Assembly (NCBI RefSeq): GCF_021412625.1
Contig: NZ_JAKCFI010000002.1
Location: 434,001 to 498,000, forward strand
Direction of reading: 5' to 3'
DNA length: 64,000 bases
From: Myxococcus stipitatus
GTDB lineage: Bacteria; Myxococcota; Myxococcia; Myxococcales; Myxococcaceae
The notes under the pieces were generated by a model that ran no database searches, was not told the DNA's origin, and was given only the letters and a program-made list of their open reading frames with translations. How positions within the stretch are numbered: the first letter of the stretch is position 1; each line of letters starts with the position of its first letter. Positions 62,133 through 64,000 of this stretch are shown one piece after another. The position numbers and the translations under genes are program-made.

Positions 62133-64000
62133 CTACTCGAAGAGCAGCACCTGGGCGACCCAGGTGCCGCCGGGGCGACGCAGCCAGTCCTGACGCGCGT
62201 CGCGCAGGACGATGGCCGCGGGCACTCCCGCGCGGATGCGGGCCAGCACGGGCTCGAAGAACTCGGAGGCCTCCGCGTCGGGAATCTCTTGGGTGGCGGC
62301 GAGGACCGCGCGCGCGCCCGCGTCGACGAAGGCCAGGGGCAGGCCGAACGTCTCGTGGAAGTAGCGCGCGCTGTGGGCCGCGTGGCAGGCGGCCAGCACC
62401 ACCACGGGGCGGCCCGCGAGCCGCTGCCCCTGCAGGTCGGTGGCCGTCAGCGCATACGTCCCGTCCTCCTCGGGGGAGAGCACCAGCAGCGAGCCGTCCG
62501 CCACGCTCGGGTCGATGACGCCATGGGCGTGGATCTGCACCTCCGTCGCCTCGCGCATCGCCTCCAGGACGTGCGTGGGTGTGGCCGCCGCGCCCCTCAG
62601 CGTGGCGACGTCGGGACCGTCCGCGTCCGCGCTTCGCCAGGGGCGCAGCGCCGGGAGCCGCAGCGAGGGCGGGGCGCTCACGTCGGCGACCACCAGCCGG
62701 CGTTCCGGTCGCGGCGTCTCGGGGACCGGCCGGGAGCTCACCCGGTACGTCCAGGCGAGGTCCGGTGACAGCAGCCCGGCCTGCCCCAGGACGGGAGGGC
62801 GGGCCAGCACGTCGACGCGGGGACAGCCCCGCAGCGCGTCCTCGAAGCGGGCGGGGACCAGCCCCTCCACGCTCGTGAGCGTCCGCCGACGGTCCGACGC
62901 GTAGTGCCCCAGCAGGTGTCCACCCGCGTCCCGGGCGACCAGGGCCGTACGCTCGTCGTCCACGGTGACGCCCAGCGTGCACCGCTCGGGGACAGGCAGG
63001 CCCTGCTCCTCGGCGAACAGCGCGAGCGCGCGCTCGTGCTCGCCATGCTTCGCGGCGTCCATGATGAGCGAGGTGTAGCTGTAGACGCGCGCCTTGCGGG
63101 CGTTGACGTCCGCGCCGACCAGCGGGGCCGCCTCGGCGATGGCTTGTCGCAACAGGGCCTGCCCGCGTTCCCGGTCCTGTTCGACGACGAAGCGCCCCTC
63201 GATGTGGCGCAGCAGGGGCCCTTCCCCGGCCGCGAGGGAAGGGGAGGCGCGCTTCGCCTCCAGGCCGCGCATCAGCAGCGCCGCGTCGTCGTCGCGGCGG
63301 GCCTCGGTGTGGGCCAGGTCCGCCATGACGAACGCGCGTGCTAGGGACGGGGGCTGGTCGCAGCGCGCGGCGCGGTCCAGCTGCTCCCGGGCGCCCGCGA
63401 AGTCGAAGGCGAGGTAATGCGCGAGCGCGAGGTTCGTGTACGCCGGCTCGCGGTCCTGGCAGCGCTCGGGCGTGCGCGACAGGGCCTCCTCCAGGTAGGC
63501 GCGGGTCAACGACAGGTCCGCGTGGGCGCGGGCCACCATGCCCAGCTCGTGGATGAGCTGCAGCTCCTTGAACCACTCGTTGCCCGCGCGAGCCCGCTCC
63601 ATCGCCGCCAGCGCGTGCGCCCGCGCCTCGATGGGCAGATGCAGCTGGAACTCCACCAGCGCCAGGTTCCGTTGCAGATCCACGCAGCGGTAGTTGAAGG
63701 CGCGCTCCGGGCCGCAGAGGCTCTTGACCGCCGCCGTCAGGCGCTCCCGGGCGCGGTAGGGCTGACCGTGCTGGAGCTCTCCCCGGGCCCCGCGCTCCTC
63801 GGCCAGCATGGCGAACCACGGGTCCCGGGTGGCCAGCGCCAGCTCGCGGTACGTGGCCGCGTCCTGGCCCGCGTCGGGGGTGAAAAGCAGCGCGCCCAGC
63901 AGGATGTCCTCTTGCCGGGCGTCGCGGAGCTTCGTGAGCAGGAGCTGACGGTCCGGAGGTTTCAAGGCGCCGCGCGTGAGGCGGAGGTAGGCCTGCGCCA
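62133..64000 (-). CDS. TPR-CHAT (caspase-like) protein, partial, 5' end beyond window
   Basis: The visible part is 622 residues; the frame remains open through 64000 (AYLRLTRGALKPPD before TTG 63965), so the N-terminus is missing. Residues of the visible part up to about 260 are TPR-like helix pairs (ERARAGNEWFKELQLIHELG, LTRAYLEEALSRTPERCQ). The C-terminal 200 residues are a CHAT domain with catalytic His in IHAHGVID and Cys in VVLAACHAAHS, followed by FLEPVL-like helices and VAQVLLFE. CHAT proteases are caspase-like; TPR-CHAT proteins act in Craspase and other regulated cleavage systems, but this one has no CRISPR genes nearby. A lipoprotein gene follows. Confidence 0.85.
   Translation of the reverse strand, partial: AQAYLRLTRGALKPPDRQLLLTKLRDARQEDILLGALLFTPDAGQDAATYRELALATRDPWFAMLAEERGARGELQHGQPYRARERLTAAVKSLCGPERAFNYRCVDLQRNLALVEFQLHLPIEARAHALAAMERARAGNEWFKELQLIHELGMVARAHADLSLTRAYLEEALSRTPERCQDREPAYTNLALAHYLAFDFAGAREQLDRAARCDQPPSLARAFVMADLAHTEARRDDDAALLMRGLEAKRASPSLAAGEGPLLRHIEGRFVVEQDRERGQALLRQAIAEAAPLVGADVNARKARVYSYTSLIMDAAKHGEHERALALFAEEQGLPVPERCTLGVTVDDERTALVARDAGGHLLGHYASDRRRTLTSVEGLVPARFEDALRGCPRVDVLARPPVLGQAGLLSPDLAWTYRVSSRPVPETPRPERRLVVADVSAPPSLRLPALRPWRSADADGPDVATLRGAAATPTHVLEAMREATEVQIHAHGVIDPSVADGSLLVLSPEEDGTYALTATDLQGQRLAGRPVVVLAACHAAHSARYFHETFGLPLAFVDAGARAVLAATQEIPDAEASEFFEPVLARIRAGVPAAIVLRDARQDWLRRPGGTWVAQVLLFE

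Overview
The window is very GC-rich (about 70%), uses GTG and TTG starts freely, and packs genes with short or overlapping junctions. Gene content points to a myxobacterium (Myxococcota, probably Myxococcaceae): an alternative complex III operon, a cbb3 oxidase operon with fused CcoN and CcoO, many lineage-specific lipoproteins and TPR proteins, and a DUF4476 protein. This assignment is inference from gene content, not from a marker gene. No rRNA, tRNA, CRISPR array or insertion sequence was recognised.

Layout. 1-3.4 kb: small membrane proteins, an HGSNAT-type acyltransferase, and a DUF2279-like protein whose frame runs antisense through a 2Fe-2S ferredoxin-like gene. 3.6-14.4 kb: respiratory block with a lipoprotein di-heme cytochrome c peroxidase, a small membrane protein, a di-heme cytochrome c, a NarI-like membrane protein, and a complete alternative complex III set (actA to actF). 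From the di-heme cytochrome onward the genes are joined by 4-base start/stop overlaps, except actA-actB, which have a 13-base gap. A strong intrinsic terminator follows. 14.4-28.5 kb: mixed accessory genes: a Gfo/Idh/MocA oxidoreductase, a B12-binding radical SAM enzyme, an HxlR regulator divergent from a crotonase with candidate operators between them, an MFS transporter, a SEC-C protein, a TetR regulator, an M91 effector-like zinc metallopeptidase, a thiolase preceded by an AT-rich palindrome, an SRPBCC protein and a coupled three-gene set.

28.5-38 kb: second respiratory block. A TauE/SafE-type protein diverges from ccoI-ccoS-ccoNO-ccoQ-ccoP-ccoG-hemN. The ACIII block would oxidise quinol and pass electrons to cytochrome c; cbb3 would reduce oxygen with them. 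CcoI and probably the TauE/SafE protein supply copper, CcoG handles assembly, and HemN makes haem under low oxygen.

38-48.4 kb: a DUF4476 protein, phosphoglycerate mutase, regulators and an MBL hydrolase, then a lipid-related cluster: haem-oxygenase-like diiron protein, GNAT, BtaA-like DUF3419 protein, and divergently a desaturase and a PAP2 protein. 48.4-64 kb: RluA pseudouridine synthase, cyclase family hydrolase, a DUF3142 plus TPR-like pair, a protein with three identical six-cysteine repeats, a YgiQ radical SAM protein, a 1193-residue tandem double-helicase fusion, a lipoprotein, and a TPR-CHAT protein that runs off the window end.

The best candidates for undescribed biology are the tandem SF1 double helicase, the lipid cluster, the M91 effector-like protease and the cysteine-repeat protein.
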